64,000 nucleotides of DNA from Triplophysa rosa (lineage: Eukaryota > Chordata > Actinopteri > Cypriniformes > Nemacheilidae), in contig NC_079894.1 of NCBI RefSeq assembly GCF_024868665.1, positions 9,826,276-9,890,275 of the forward strand. Direction: 5' to 3'. Position numbers and translations under genes: made by a program. Under the pieces are notes generated by a model. It had not been told where the DNA came from, did not search any database, and worked only from the letters and a program-made list of their open reading frames with translations. Shown one piece after another: positions 55,001 through 63,203 of this stretch. Positions within the stretch are counted from its first letter, which is position 1; each line of letters starts with the position of its first letter.

Positions 55001-57929
55001 CTATTACTTAAAGTCTGGGTGTATCAGAGAGCTTCTTTCTTACTTTTTATAATCTAAAGAACTGTTTTTCACTACATAGAACCGTTTGTGAAACAGAAAT
55101 GAATTCAGGATGTTAATTGATTGGTTATTTTATGGCTTTGTAAAGAACAATGAAAGTCTATGGAGACGATACAGGTTTTTGTACAGGTTTGGAATGACAT
55201 GATAGTAAATGATGAAAGAATTTCTCATGTTTTGTGTGGAGAGAAACATATTATTGTCGGTCACGACATAATATGCGTTCTCTCCGGTCTCGTCTTTGCC
55301 CCCGCCCCTCTCGTTTCCTCGTTTAGCTTCCCGCCTGTGTCTCATTACCCGCACCTGCCCATTGTTATCTTCTTTGTTAGTTCCCTTATTTAATGCCCTT
55401 GTGTCTGCTGTCCTGTGCTTGTACGTTTTGTTTCTACGCCTTGTCTGTCTTGCCGTGTGCAACAACCTGGTGAAGTATTCCTCTTAATTACCCTGTCTTG
55501 TTGCCGTGTTTATTTAGTTTTGTCCCAGTCGTGTTAAGTTTATTTAGTTTCTTGTTCTCCTGTTTTTGCCCCCACGTGGGTAGTGTTTTGTTCTGTCTTA
55601 TTATTTAGTCCTGTCCTTGTTACCCCATCGTGGGTTTTTGTTTTGGTCTATTTATTAAAGTCTTGTTTATTAACCCCTTAACTGCTGCCTGCATCTGGGT
55701 TCTCCCTCTTGTCCACCCGCTGATTGTGACAGTCTGGGAACAAGCAGCCTTACACTGTGTCTAAACCGGACGCGGCGCATCGCACTACATCCAGTGTGGA
55801 CAAAATGTAAAATTATAAATTTTACGATACGAGGTCGCTAGAAGGCGTTTCTAGCTTTGGTTGTCCTAGAAACGTTTATAAATAAACCCTGTAGTAACAG
55901 ACAAGAGACTGCTGATATGAGCTCCGCTGCTTTACTCCTATTGGTAGTCGCTCATCATTTGCATAAAGTTGAGCAAATCTCAGCTTTGTCGAGTCACTAG
56001 ACATGTCCACTTCCTGTCGCCAACGGTCACTGGTATCGCTGGATGTCGCTAGGCTACCATTGACTGGCGGTCTGAACGGGGCGTTAATATAGCACTATGT
56101 TTTTGCATTTCAGGGACCTAAAGGTGATTCTATTGTTGGTCCTTCTGGTGAGCCTGGGGCCCGAGGCGTGCCAGGACAACCTGGCTATAGCAGTCCAGGC
56201 CCGCAAGGACCACCAGGACCCCCTGGGCTACCAGGTACCCCGTCAGTGTTTGGCTCAGGTAAAAACAATAAAGTTCTTTATCATGACAGCAAATAGTAAA
56301 CTTCTAAAAAACTTTAGATGTCTAGCCTGGGAGCATTCAGTAATGCTCAGTTTTCAATGACATATCTCTCAACTAAAGGCAAAAAAACTTCAACTTACTA
56401 CAGCATTCAACTTTTGCTTTTCTTGATTCGGTTACAGCCGTGAGCCTTCCTGGACCTCCAGGGCCACCTGGTGCTTTAGTAAGTCAGATTGCACAAACCT
56501 AATTCTACATGAACAAGCTCATAAAAGATTAAATATGAGTTTTTGGTGTACGTACTTTGTGTCTGACTTCTAACTTTTCCTGGTCCAGGTGAGCACACAT
56601 AAAAACACTCAGGAATTGATGAGGGGGAACCATCAAGTTGCTGTAGGACATATGGGATATGTTTTAGACAGCAGTGAATTGTACATCAGAGTTTCACAAG
56701 GCTGGAGGAGAGTGCAGGTATCTTATTTTCTTGTTTCTCTTTATAACAAATCCTAAAAGAACTTAATCTCTCTTATCAGAGATATTTATATGTAACTGTA
56801 TTTTAGTTGGGAGAGCTGATCCCAGTTCCTGAAAGCAATCCCTCATCGGCTTTGACACAAGGCCTCAGCAGACCCAGCGACCGTAGTGTACCCAGAGTAA
56901 ACGGCCAGGTGCATCATACATACAGTACGGTTTACTATATTAATCAAGTAACTAATGCCTAAACATCTAATCCCTGCCTTTAGCAGGAGTTAAAGAATGA
57001 TTTGCCAAGCTACAATATTCTTCCACACACTGCACACTCAATGCCAGGGGTAAGAATTGCTCAAACCTTGTTGCACCTTTAATTATTACTATGAAATGGT
57101 ACATGTTGACATATATAACCTTTGACCTTCTAAGTTGCACCTGGTGGCACTGAATGCCCCATTCTCAGGGGACATGCGTGGAATCCGTGGGGCAGATTAT
57201 CAATGTTACCAACAAGCCCGTGCCAGGGGCCTGACATCTACTTACAGAGCATTCCTGTCCTCTCACCTGCAAGACCTCTCGACCATCGTCAGGAAGGGAG
57301 ACCGCTTTAGCTTGCCAGTGGTGAACCTCAAAGTAAGATTATCCAATTAATCATGTGCCAGTTGACGCACAGAGCGTGCTTGCAGCATAGATTGGAATTT
57401 CAGTTTTTTTATGAAACTTCAATACAGCCTGTTTAAATGTAGCTTCACGTGTGTCCTCCCTAGGGAGAAGTGCTTTTCAGCAGCTGGATGGCTGTGTTTT
57501 CTGGGAATGGGGCTGTTTTTGATCCACTTATTTCGATTTACTCTTTTGATGGACGAAATGTCATGACAGATCAGGCTTGGTAAACCGTTTTTCTTTTTCA
57601 TTTTGCAAACTCAAATCCATTTGCTTCTGTTAATTAAATGCCTGTGTACCTGTAGCAAATGTACTCAGCTTTTACTAAGTCTCTGACTAACTGCACATAT
57701 TATTGATTCAAGGCCTCAGAAGCTGGTATGGCACGGCTCGAGCACAGTGGGCATCCGCTTGACGACAAACTACTGCGAAGCATGGCGGACAGGAGACATG
57801 GCAGTGACCGGACAGGCATCTCTTCTGCAGACCGGCAGACTGCTCGGGCAACACACACGTAGCTGTTCGAACCACTTCATTGTCCTTTGCGTTGAGAATA
57901 GCTACATGCAGGACTCCGGAAGGCACTAG
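33762..57929 (+). CDS. col15a1: Collagen type XV alpha-1 chain, complete, 40 coding exons
   Basis: Secreted basement-membrane proteoglycan collagen of the multiplexin family. Exons: 33762-34005, 36903-37450, 40053-40127, 41354-41458, 43114-43222, 43410-43447, 43567-43740, 43899-43979, 44102-44188, 44426-44488, 44604-44747, 45888-45941, 46024-46059, 46287-46400, 46938-47000, 47154-47189, 47585-47623, 47756-47818, 48097-48132, 49348-49431, 49530-49574, 49774-49809, 50118-50180, 51490-51579, 51662-51697, 51784-51837, 51936-51992, 52801-52851, 53467-53491, 53760-53831, 53976-54001, 54762-54851, 56114-56258, 56438-56478, 56589-56717, 56807-56908, 56987-57049, 57135-57332, 57464-57579, 57713-57929. 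Phases join throughout, giving about 1281 residues (human, from memory, about 1388). Restin wording such as [20 protein letters not shown] favours XV over XVIII, as does the probable tgfbr1 neighbour. Confidence 0.93.
34006..36902 (+). other. col15a1 intron after the linker-type first exon
   Basis: No exon found. 35110-36490 is repeat-derived and includes a truncated hAT copy at 35761-36315. A damaged MITE of the TTCACCCAAAAAT family (AAAGTTCAACCAAAAATAA) is at 36668-36780. Confidence 0.5.
35761..36315 (+). mobile_element. Truncated hAT element, copy 1 of the TAGGGCTGTCACG family
   Basis: It starts TAGGGCTGTCACGATTATGA and matches, in inverted orientation, the right part of the element at 61812-63203. 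Its other end is missing after GATGCACTACAG. It preserves the uninterrupted sequence TTAGTTACAATATA at the point where the other copy carries a nested element. Confidence 0.8.
36903..40127 (+). CDS. col15a1: col15a1 thrombospondin-N (laminin-G-like) domain exons
   Basis: The 548-nt exon 36903-37450 encodes [19 protein letters not shown], then [52 protein letters not shown] and [16 protein letters not shown]. These are the usual landmarks of the multiplexin TSPN domain. The exon at 40053-40127 finishes it with [19 protein letters not shown]. Cysteines DCEEY and EEQCE match the expected pair. The domain binds partners outside the cell; nothing suggests enzymatic activity. Confidence 0.92.
37451..40052 (+). 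other. col15a1 intron
   Basis: Contains a well-formed MITE (38052-38485). The rest is AT-rich without recognised elements. A frame at 39184-39369 shows no support. Confidence 0.5.
38052..38485. repeat. MITE with TGTGACCCTGG ends
   Basis: Inverted ends TGTGACCCTGGACAACAAAA and, at right, TTTTGTCATCCAGGGTCACA, about 30 bp each with CCAGTCTTAA next to them. 434 bp in all. A common fish foldback type; the formal name is not known to me. Confidence 0.85.
41121..41260. repeat. Half copy of the TTCACCCAAAAAT MITE, 94 bp upstream of a col15a1 exon
   Basis: AGTTCACCCAAAAATGAAAT... through AACACAAAAGAAGAGATTTT to GGTAACCACACGAC. The second half is absent and the exon at 41354 follows soon after. Confidence 0.7.
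41354..43447 (+). CDS. col15a1: col15a1 acidic non-collagenous region (three exons)
   Basis: Exons 41354-41458, 43114-43222 and 43410-43447 encode an acidic, low-complexity region: [17 protein letters not shown], then a Pro-rich part with EGDFSGH. Ser-Gly next to acidic residues suggests glycosaminoglycan attachment, as known for collagen XV. It is far shorter than the corresponding human region. The donor of the first exon (AAG|GTTTAA) is weak but is the only one found that keeps phase 0, so its end is less certain. Confidence 0.7.
41480..42105. repeat. GCGC-rich DNA-transposon-like fragment in col15a1 intron
   Basis: Contains CACCAGGCGCAACGCGGG, GGCGCGTTGCTATTTTGAGG and, in inverted form near the other end, GGCGCGAGCGCAACTGGCTC. 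Base composition differs sharply from its surroundings. The 217-codon frame across it (41603-42256) is not a gene. Confidence 0.5.
42107..42882. repeat. TTCACCCAAAAAT MITE split by a retroposon
   Basis: The left part, 42107-42169, carries AAATTCTGTCATCATTTA; the right part, 42671-42882, carries GGAACACAAAAGAAGATC and ends AGAATTTTCATTTTTG. The retroposon 42170-42670 lies between them, bordered by CAGTAT on both sides. Confidence 0.75.
42170..42670 (+). mobile_element. L2/CR1-like retroposon 3' fragment with (ATTC)n tail
   Basis: Ends TTGTAAAGCACTTTGGGTG, then AAAAGCACTATATAAATGC and seven ATTC units, the tail typical of fish L2-like LINEs or SINEs that borrow it. CAGTAT at 42164-42169 and again at 42671-42676 is the likely target duplication. 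Confidence 0.75.
43567..56478 (+). CDS. col15a1: col15a1 interrupted triple-helical (Gly-X-Y) exons
   Basis: Twenty-eight exons, most a multiple of 9 bases and many only 36, 54 or 63 nt, encode Gly-X-Y runs such as [13 protein letters not shown] and [13 protein letters not shown] separated by short breaks. Recognisable breaks are [15 protein letters not shown] (44426-44488), DLEGSGESS (46938-47000), LLNNDPKVR (49530-49574), [11 protein letters not shown] (51490-51579) and a three-exon break with INNSTSQ (53467-54001). SGxG and EGSGE are likely glycosaminoglycan sites; NAS, NIT and NST sequons are present. Exons 53467, 53760 and 53976 use split codons, unlike the phase-0 collagen exons. Confidence 0.88.
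44748..45887 (+). other. col15a1 intron without recognised content
   Basis: AT-rich; no exon, repeat or RNA gene recognised. Confidence 0.4.
46401..46937 (+). other. col15a1 intron without recognised content
   Basis: No exon or recognisable element seen. Confidence 0.4.
48133..49347 (+). other. col15a1 intron with one MITE
   Basis: Apart from the element at 48253-48673, nothing recognised. Confidence 0.4.
48253..48673. repeat. MITE with perfect 15-bp inverted ends ATGGACCTTTTTCAC
   Basis: ATGGACCTTTTTCAC at the left and GTGAAAAAGGTCCAT at the right, about 420 bp apart, with TTCCGGGTTTCTCAGAAGCG inside. No obvious frame. TA/AT bases at both borders leave the target duplication undecided. 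Confidence 0.82.
50181..51489 (+). other. col15a1 intron carrying a LINE remnant
   Basis: Up to about 50990 nothing is recognised; the LINE fragment follows on the minus strand and ends about 60 bases before the exon at 51490. Confidence 0.5.
50995..51430 (-). mobile_element. 5'-truncated L2/CR1-type LINE, end of reverse transcriptase ORF
   Basis: The minus-strand frame 51124-51426 reads [20 protein letters not shown], then [33 protein letters not shown] and LLKTHLF. These are the standard C-terminal phrases of fish L2/Rex1/CR1-like reverse transcriptases. The following 3' tail includes TTTAAATGTGCTATACAAA. The catalytic part is gone, so it is a dead insertion in a col15a1 intron, antisense to the gene. 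Confidence 0.85.
51993..52800 (+). other. col15a1 intron without recognised content
   Basis: No exon or named repeat recognised. Confidence 0.4.
52852..53466 (+). other. col15a1 intron without recognised content
   Basis: No exon or named repeat recognised. Confidence 0.4.
54146..54468. repeat. Foldback MITE, TTCACCCAAAAAT family
   Basis: Starts TTTAAAGAAATGGTTTACCCC, ends GGGTGAACTATCACTTTAA; internal GAACACTGAAATTTACCC and CAACTTGAGGGTGAGTAAAT. Lies in a col15a1 intron. Confidence 0.82.
55256..55731 (+). repeat. Possible solo LTR in col15a1 intron
   Basis: About 475 bp, starting TGTCGGTCACGAC and ending TGATTGTGACA, with TTTATTAAAGTC near the end as a possible poly(A) signal. T-rich runs and CCCCACGTGGG motifs match the look of fish Gypsy LTRs. 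I find no matching target duplication, so the left border and the class remain open. Confidence 0.4.
55755..56095. repeat. GC-rich MITE-like block (CCGGACGCGGCG family)
   Basis: Starts ACTGTGTCTAAACCGGACGC, with CATCCAGTGTGGACAAAAT. The same family as blocks near 18835-18960 and 22440-22570 (CACTGGATGCGACGCG). It ends just before the col15a1 exon at 56114. Confidence 0.5.
56589..57049 (+). CDS. col15a1: col15a1 NC1 trimerisation segment and hinge
   Basis: The exon at 56589-56717 encodes [20 protein letters not shown] and the exon at 56807-56908 begins [12 protein letters not shown]. Both match the multiplexin trimerisation domain; LGELIP is the XV version. Exon 56987-57049 ([11 protein letters not shown]...) is the protease-sensitive hinge. 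Its acceptor is a TAGCAG tandem, so one extra codon could be added by alternative splicing. Confidence 0.88.
57135..57929 (+). CDS. col15a1: col15a1 endostatin/restin domain
   Basis: Exons 57135-57332, 57464-57579 and 57713-57929 (TAG). Begins [20 protein letters not shown] and ends [16 protein letters not shown]. The four endostatin cysteines are visible in YQCY, NYCEAW, RSCSN and VLCVEN, consistent with the two nested disulphides. [15 protein letters not shown] and [12 protein letters not shown] follow restin (collagen XV). The RGIRG loop before ADYQC is known to me from collagen XVIII and is missing from human XV as I recall it. Cleavage in the hinge would release this domain. Confidence 0.95.
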
Positions 57930-58525
57930 ACAGTTGGACTAACGTCATGTACACTTTTATACTAATGTTCCTCTTATAAACTGCAGATGTAGGAAGCAGC
58001 AATTGCTGGACTGTTGGGAGGAATATCCAATCTGCTTTTTAGAAAAAGAGGTCTTGTGAGAAAATGGTAAAGCAATCACGGTTCACTTCACTTGTATTCT
58101 GAGAATGATGTAAATATGTATAAATCACTTAATGACATTGTCCAATCTGGAACCCACAGATTTTCATTCAATGGTTAGAATACCTCAGCCAGACATCAAC
58201 GAGCAGGAGTACATACTATTAATACAAATGCACCACATCACTCTGTCCTTAATCGATGACTAATAGTTTTTTTTGTGTGTGTGTGAATGCTTTTACAAAT
58301 TTTAAATTACAAGGCAATAGTTACAAGACCATTTTTCAGACAGGGGATTTTTCTTTTGCCCATTGGGCTGAAAGTTAAAACGTAAATGCACTGTATTAAA
58401 TAGATGTTTTTCCTTGCCAGTGAAAGCTCTGTGAACATCCTATAAAAAAATGAAAGTGGCAGTATGTTTTGTCTACTTTATAATGTTAACCTCTTAGCAT
58501 TACTAAGGTCTCATTTTTGAAATAC

Positions 58526-59084
58526 TTAAAGGGTAACTCCGGCCAAAAATGAAAATTCTGCAATTACTCACCCTCAAGTAGTTTAACATCTGTATGACCT
58601 CCATTTTTCCCAAAAATGCAAATTAAGGTAGTTTTGGAAGCTTTCTGACTCCTCCTGAGATTGCAACGCAACCAATCTTCAAAGCGCTAAAAGTGCCTAA
58701 AGACATCGTAAAACTGTCCACACGACTCCGGTGGTTCAGTATAAATTAACATAATGCAGCGAGGATACTTTTTGTGCGCAATCAAACAAAACTAACCACT
58801 ATATTCAAAAACGTCCTGATTTGAGTGTTAGTTTACAGCGCGCGTTCCCGAGAGCCACACGATACTGCATCCGGTGTCCGCATCGCTCGATAGAGCCATG
58901 CTGACACCAGATGCACTGTCATGTGGCTCCTGTGTTTGGTTGCGTTGCAATCTGAGGAGTCAGAAAGCTTCCAAAACTACCTTAATTTGCATTTTTGGGG
59001 AAAAAATGGAGGTCATAAAGATGTTAAACTACTTGAGGGTGAGTAATTGCAGAATTCTCATTTTTGACCAGAGTTACTCTTTAA
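58526..59084. repeat. Long foldback element just after col15a1
   Basis: Starts TTAAAGGGTAACTCCGGCC, ends TGACCAGAGTTACTCTTTAA. The arms (about 58526-58675 and 58925-59084) share AAGGTAGTTTTGGAAGCTTT and ACTCACCCTCAAGTAGTTTA in inverted form. If included in the 3' UTR, it would form a strong RNA hairpin. Confidence 0.85.
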
Positions 59085-59491
59085 GCACAAAAAAATTAAA
59101 TCCAACTTCAAAATTTAAATTGCATTAATTTCAAATGCAGACAGCTGGTCACAACCATATTATAACCGACTCTGTTAGATTTGTTCTACATATTTAAAAA
59201 GGACATTTTAAATGAGGTTTCACTGTTTTCACTCTTAGAAATTAGATATGAGTGTGTGACTTTCATAGGCTATTTAAATGGTGCTCGGTGAATAAACGTG
59301 TTGTTTGATAATTTATACCTATTGTTTATCTGTCTACAAGGTGTGGCAAATTTAGAAACAAGACACCGTTTACCATTACAAAGAAAGATACATTTTATTA
59401 AATTTAGCATGAGTAAACGAAACGTCTATCGCCAAACAGCAGTTCTAGCGTATGGACAATACATCACGTCGCAAGGGGGCAGAGCAGAGAC

Positions 59492-59504
59492 GCGTATATA
59501 AATC
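59492..59504 (+). promoter_or_regulatory. TATA-like box
   Basis: GCGTATATAAATC stands in an otherwise non-repetitive stretch 700 bp before the tgfbr1-like ATG. No initiator or downstream coding exon proves use. Confidence 0.25.
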
Positions 59505-60190
59505 TGGGTGGGGGGTATTGTTGAGTCAAAACTAAAGTTGTTGTTTGCTTCTCCGCGCATACCCCATCACCCATCACCGATACCAGCCTTTGATCGAGCA
59601 TTTCGTTTTATCCAAAGTATTTATTTTAACAATATATTAACGTTAACCACACAAACCACTGTGATGTATCCTTGTTCAGTCACATCGCGTGAATCCGGTA
59701 AATTTACTCCAGCTGGTGTTTATCGGATCGGCTCTGAATCAAACAAACATGTCCTGTCAAGTTTATTACAAAGGTGTATTTCTGTCCTGACCAACAGGGA
59801 AGATGAGTGCACCAACTTCAGATAACAGATACTCATCGGCTTCTTTTTCCTCAGCACATACAGTCCTGTCAACTGGCCTGTATTACGCTTTCCTTTCAGT
59901 CACGAGGTGAAGCCACTTTCTGTCTTATTCTAGAACTAGATTGTATATTGAAAGCACGAACCTGATAACTAGATAAATACATAGGTGAACTTCGCATAAT
60001 TTGCAGTATTGGTTAAAGGAGCGACTTTCCTCACCCGCTACTGCGGCCAGAAGGTGGAGTAGAGACTAATGTGGGTGGGGCGCTTTCTCCGTGCTGGCCA
60101 ACCAGAACTTCCCTTTTCTCGAGGCAAAGACCCGACAAGTTGAATGTGAGAGAAAAAACTGACCAGTTCTAAAGAATAATCTCCACCGCG

Positions 60191-60266
60191 ATGGACGCGA
60201 GGACGTTACTTTGTCGCTCTTTACTGTTGGCTTTTCTCTTATGTACGATAACAAGTGAGCCGCAAG
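60191..60266 (+). CDS. tgfbr1: Signal-peptide first exon, probably tgfbr1 (TGF-beta receptor type I)
   Basis: ATG at 60191 in ACCGCGATGG context encodes MDARTLLCRSLLLAFLLCTI, then TSEPQ, ending in phase 1 at a GTAAGG donor. It is a textbook signal peptide but too short for sequence-based identification. The call rests on position: COL15A1 and TGFBR1 are adjacent, same-strand genes in human and other vertebrates. The second exon, which should carry the Cys-rich ligand-binding domain, is not found before 64000, so intron 1 would exceed 3.7 kb. Alternative: another secreted or membrane protein. Confidence 0.62.
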
Positions 60267-61811
60267 GTAAGGGATAGTGACTCCTCTTAGTTTCTACCTC
60301 TCTTAAGTTTTATCCGTTTGCTCTTTTTCAGAACTCTACATAGGGGTGTTCAAACATGGCGCAGGAAGCCTCGCCGAAATGGGTGTTTAATATTTTCCTC
60401 CTCTTATCGGTCACATGTACAACAGTTCGGGAGAGTGTGTGTTTTCGGACAGAAATATGGAGCTAGCCGCGCGTGCGATCTGAGCAACCGCGCGAGGTCT
60501 GGATACCGCGACCGATTATGTATTTATAATAACGTTACTTCGAAGCTCCTGTTAATTTATAATAATCAAATGATCAGTTATCTAAAACTGTGAACGAGCG
60601 TTGTTTTTACACGCGTCTTTAACTTAACGTTACATTTTATCGGCTCACGTTTTATGCCTGTTTTATAAAGGCACGTGTTGTGTGGTGATGATGGGCATTT
60701 TTGTTTTCATAATTTGACTTTTAATACTCTTCCTGTCATAACATCCCGAGTCTTTCATTCGTCTTAATATATTCAGGACGAAGATCATACTGATCTTTTG
60801 TATTTTCGGTTCCACACAAGTGAGATCAAAGGCATTAAGGTCGTTGTGTCTGTAAGATGTTATTCTGTCAAGTTATGTGAACTGACAGGAAACCAGTTTC
60901 ACGTTTACGCGAGTTGTAACAACAGATCGGACTATTTCTGTACATTGCAAATAGGCTATTCTTAACAAACTACACAAAATACCAGCACTAAGATAACTCT
61001 CTTGCATCCATTATCTTTGGTTAAGTGAATTGAATATTGTGTCTGAATATTAATGGAACCAACAGATTGTTGACGGAAGCGAAATGAGAGGGGTTTTCTC
61101 CTGTAATTCACAAGAGCTATTTTACAATGTTTTTGTGGCCCAATCAAATGGTTTTGGGATCTGGCCCAAGATAACATGGCATGTTTACGCATTATTTGAT
61201 TTGGTTGCTTTTGTGTGGAATGTGGATGTGTCAGAATGGCATTCCTTTCCGCAAGCAAACGTGTTTAGCATCACACAGTTATGTAGTTAGTAAACCATAC
61301 ATGCTTAGATTGTGAATTTTCTGTTAATGTTTGTTACCTGTAGACGTTCACTGTGATGATCAAAGCCGTATACAAGATAACCATATATCACAGACTGTCA
61401 ATATACGTTACGTTTTGTCCGTTTTTCAACATTAAAAACCTATATACAGGATATAATAGTAATGCGTTATGAATATTTAATGATAATTATAAGCTTGATG
61501 TGAAATTGTGACTGAATAAAAACGCAACAAATTACGTCATTATTAACTTAATTTAAATAAACGAATATTCGAATATTCGTTTTTTATGAGCTCAAATATT
61601 CGAGTATGAAATTTTTGAAAAATGCCCATCCCTAATCAAGAGTTTGTTGTTTTTGTTCACAGAATTGTGTAAAATGTGACTTTGAGTTACTGTTTGTTTG
61701 TACTTTTTACTTTTGTCAAATTGTTTTAATTGCGAAGAAATTGTGATTGTGTAGTTTTTCAAGAAAATGATCTAAATCAAAACATTGCAGTTAAAACAGT
61801 ACTGCTCCCCA

Positions 61812-63203
61812 TAGGGCTCTCACGATTATTAAATAATCGTCTCATCGCGATTGTTTCAGATCATCGCAATTATTGCACATCTCTATAGAAGACACTAGGG
61901 GGAGCTGTAGTGCATCTGCATATTGCATATTTTATTATATATATTGTAACTAATAGGGCTGTGCAAAAATATCGATACATGTAACTATCGCAATATTTTT
62001 TTTTTCGATAGTGTATCGATAGTGATACCTCTACTATCGATATATATTTTTAAAAATCATGTCATATACATACGGCCAAAAGTAAGTGGAAGCGAGCATG
62101 GCGAAAAATATAAGAACGCTTGGAGCTCTCAGAGCTGATGTGTGGGTGTGCTTTGGTTTTCAAAATAAGTAATGGAGTAATGAGTTATATAAAATGATGC
62201 TGTTTGTAGGCTTCGCAAGTCATGACACAAGTCACCAGTGCATTAGACAAAAAGTTTATTAAGAAAAGTAACAATGACATTTATTGTGCTTTCACGGATG
62301 TGACACCAGCACATTTACAGCACGGATGAACCAGAGGTTTAATACTGCCCATGTTCAGTGTTTTAACTGTAATGCACCACAACAGCCAAGTGACTTGCGT
62401 GAGCCACCTTATTCCCCTGTGCTACCCACTTGAGGGGCGCAATCCACAGTTTGAGAACCCAAACCTCTGATCTAAAGGTCCATGCATAACACATCATGGC
62501 CACTCTGCAGAGGTAAGGGATGTTTTTACACTTATCCTTACAGAAATCCCCCGGTGGTGCACAGCATGTTGTATTTCTAGCTCTACTTTTTACATTTTCT
62601 ATTTAAAGTATTGCAGTATATCGCAGATGTGTATCGTATCGAAATACATAGACACATCTATTGTGATATGTATCGTATCGGGAGGCACTTGCCAATACAC
62701 AGCCCTAGTAACTAAAGCATGATAATACTTGTAAAATGTACCACCACAACACAATCACTTAAAAAAAACTAAAGCATATACCATAAAAATAACCTGCAGT
62801 ACAATTTAATATTATTTCAGTGTGAAAAACAGTCTACCAAAATCTCATTAACATAGAAGTAAACTTTTATTGTAGTCTTGCAAGCGAGAAAAAAACAGAC
62901 TAGAAGCTTTTCTATGACTGATAGCATTTTAACGGTGGCTTCAATTCACTCCTGATCAATTTACTTAATTTACAAGTATTTGGCAGTTGTATTGTTGAGT
63001 ATGATGACCCAATTTTTTCCTATGTATTTCCAAGAAAAAGAACATAGTCTTTATATTCAGAACAATATGGTCGTTTCAAAGCTGAATAAAAGATGTATGA
63101 GAATTAAAAGTCAAAGCTCTAAAACAGACAATTAATCGTCATAATCGCAATGATTTATTAGACAATTAATCGTCAGCCAAATTTCATAATCGTGACAGCC
63201 CTA
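61812..63203 (-). mobile_element. hAT element, copy 2 of the TAGGGCTGTCACG family
   Basis: Ends TAGGGCTCTCACGATTATTA and, inverted, TAGGGCTGTCACGATTATGA. Flanks GCTCCCCA (61804-61811) and GTTCCCCA (63204-63211) form an 8-bp target duplication with one change. No transposase frame. It is interrupted by the element at 61954-62707. Confidence 0.85.
61954..62707. mobile_element. hAT element nested in another hAT element
   Basis: Ends TAGGGCTGTGCAAAAATATC and, inverted, TAGGGCTGTGTATTGGCAAG; 754 bp. Perfect 8-bp duplication GTAACTAA at 61946-61953 and 62708-62715. The related copy at 35761-36315 has this octamer only once, which is the empty site. It contains repeated ATCGATA and TATCGTATCG motifs. 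Confidence 0.9.

Larger units (their letters stand above)
57930..60190 (+). other. col15a1 3' UTR region and spacer to the next gene
   Basis: The stop codon ends at 57929. A large hairpin element occupies 58526-59084. AATAAA at 59291-59296 is a possible poly(A) signal. A TATA-like GCGTATATAAATC at 59492-59504 follows a GGGGGCAGAGCAGAGACG stretch. From about 60000 the sequence is richer in G+C (GTGGGGCGC), as expected near a promoter. Confidence 0.45.

Noticed and set aside
33762..57929. Assignment of the collagen to col18a1
   Set aside because: The restin wording, LGELIP in the trimerisation domain and the probable tgfbr1 neighbour favour col15a1; no frizzled domain is seen.
59508..59825. 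105-codon frame after a TATA-like box
   Set aside because: No ATG at the start, no domain, no splice support.
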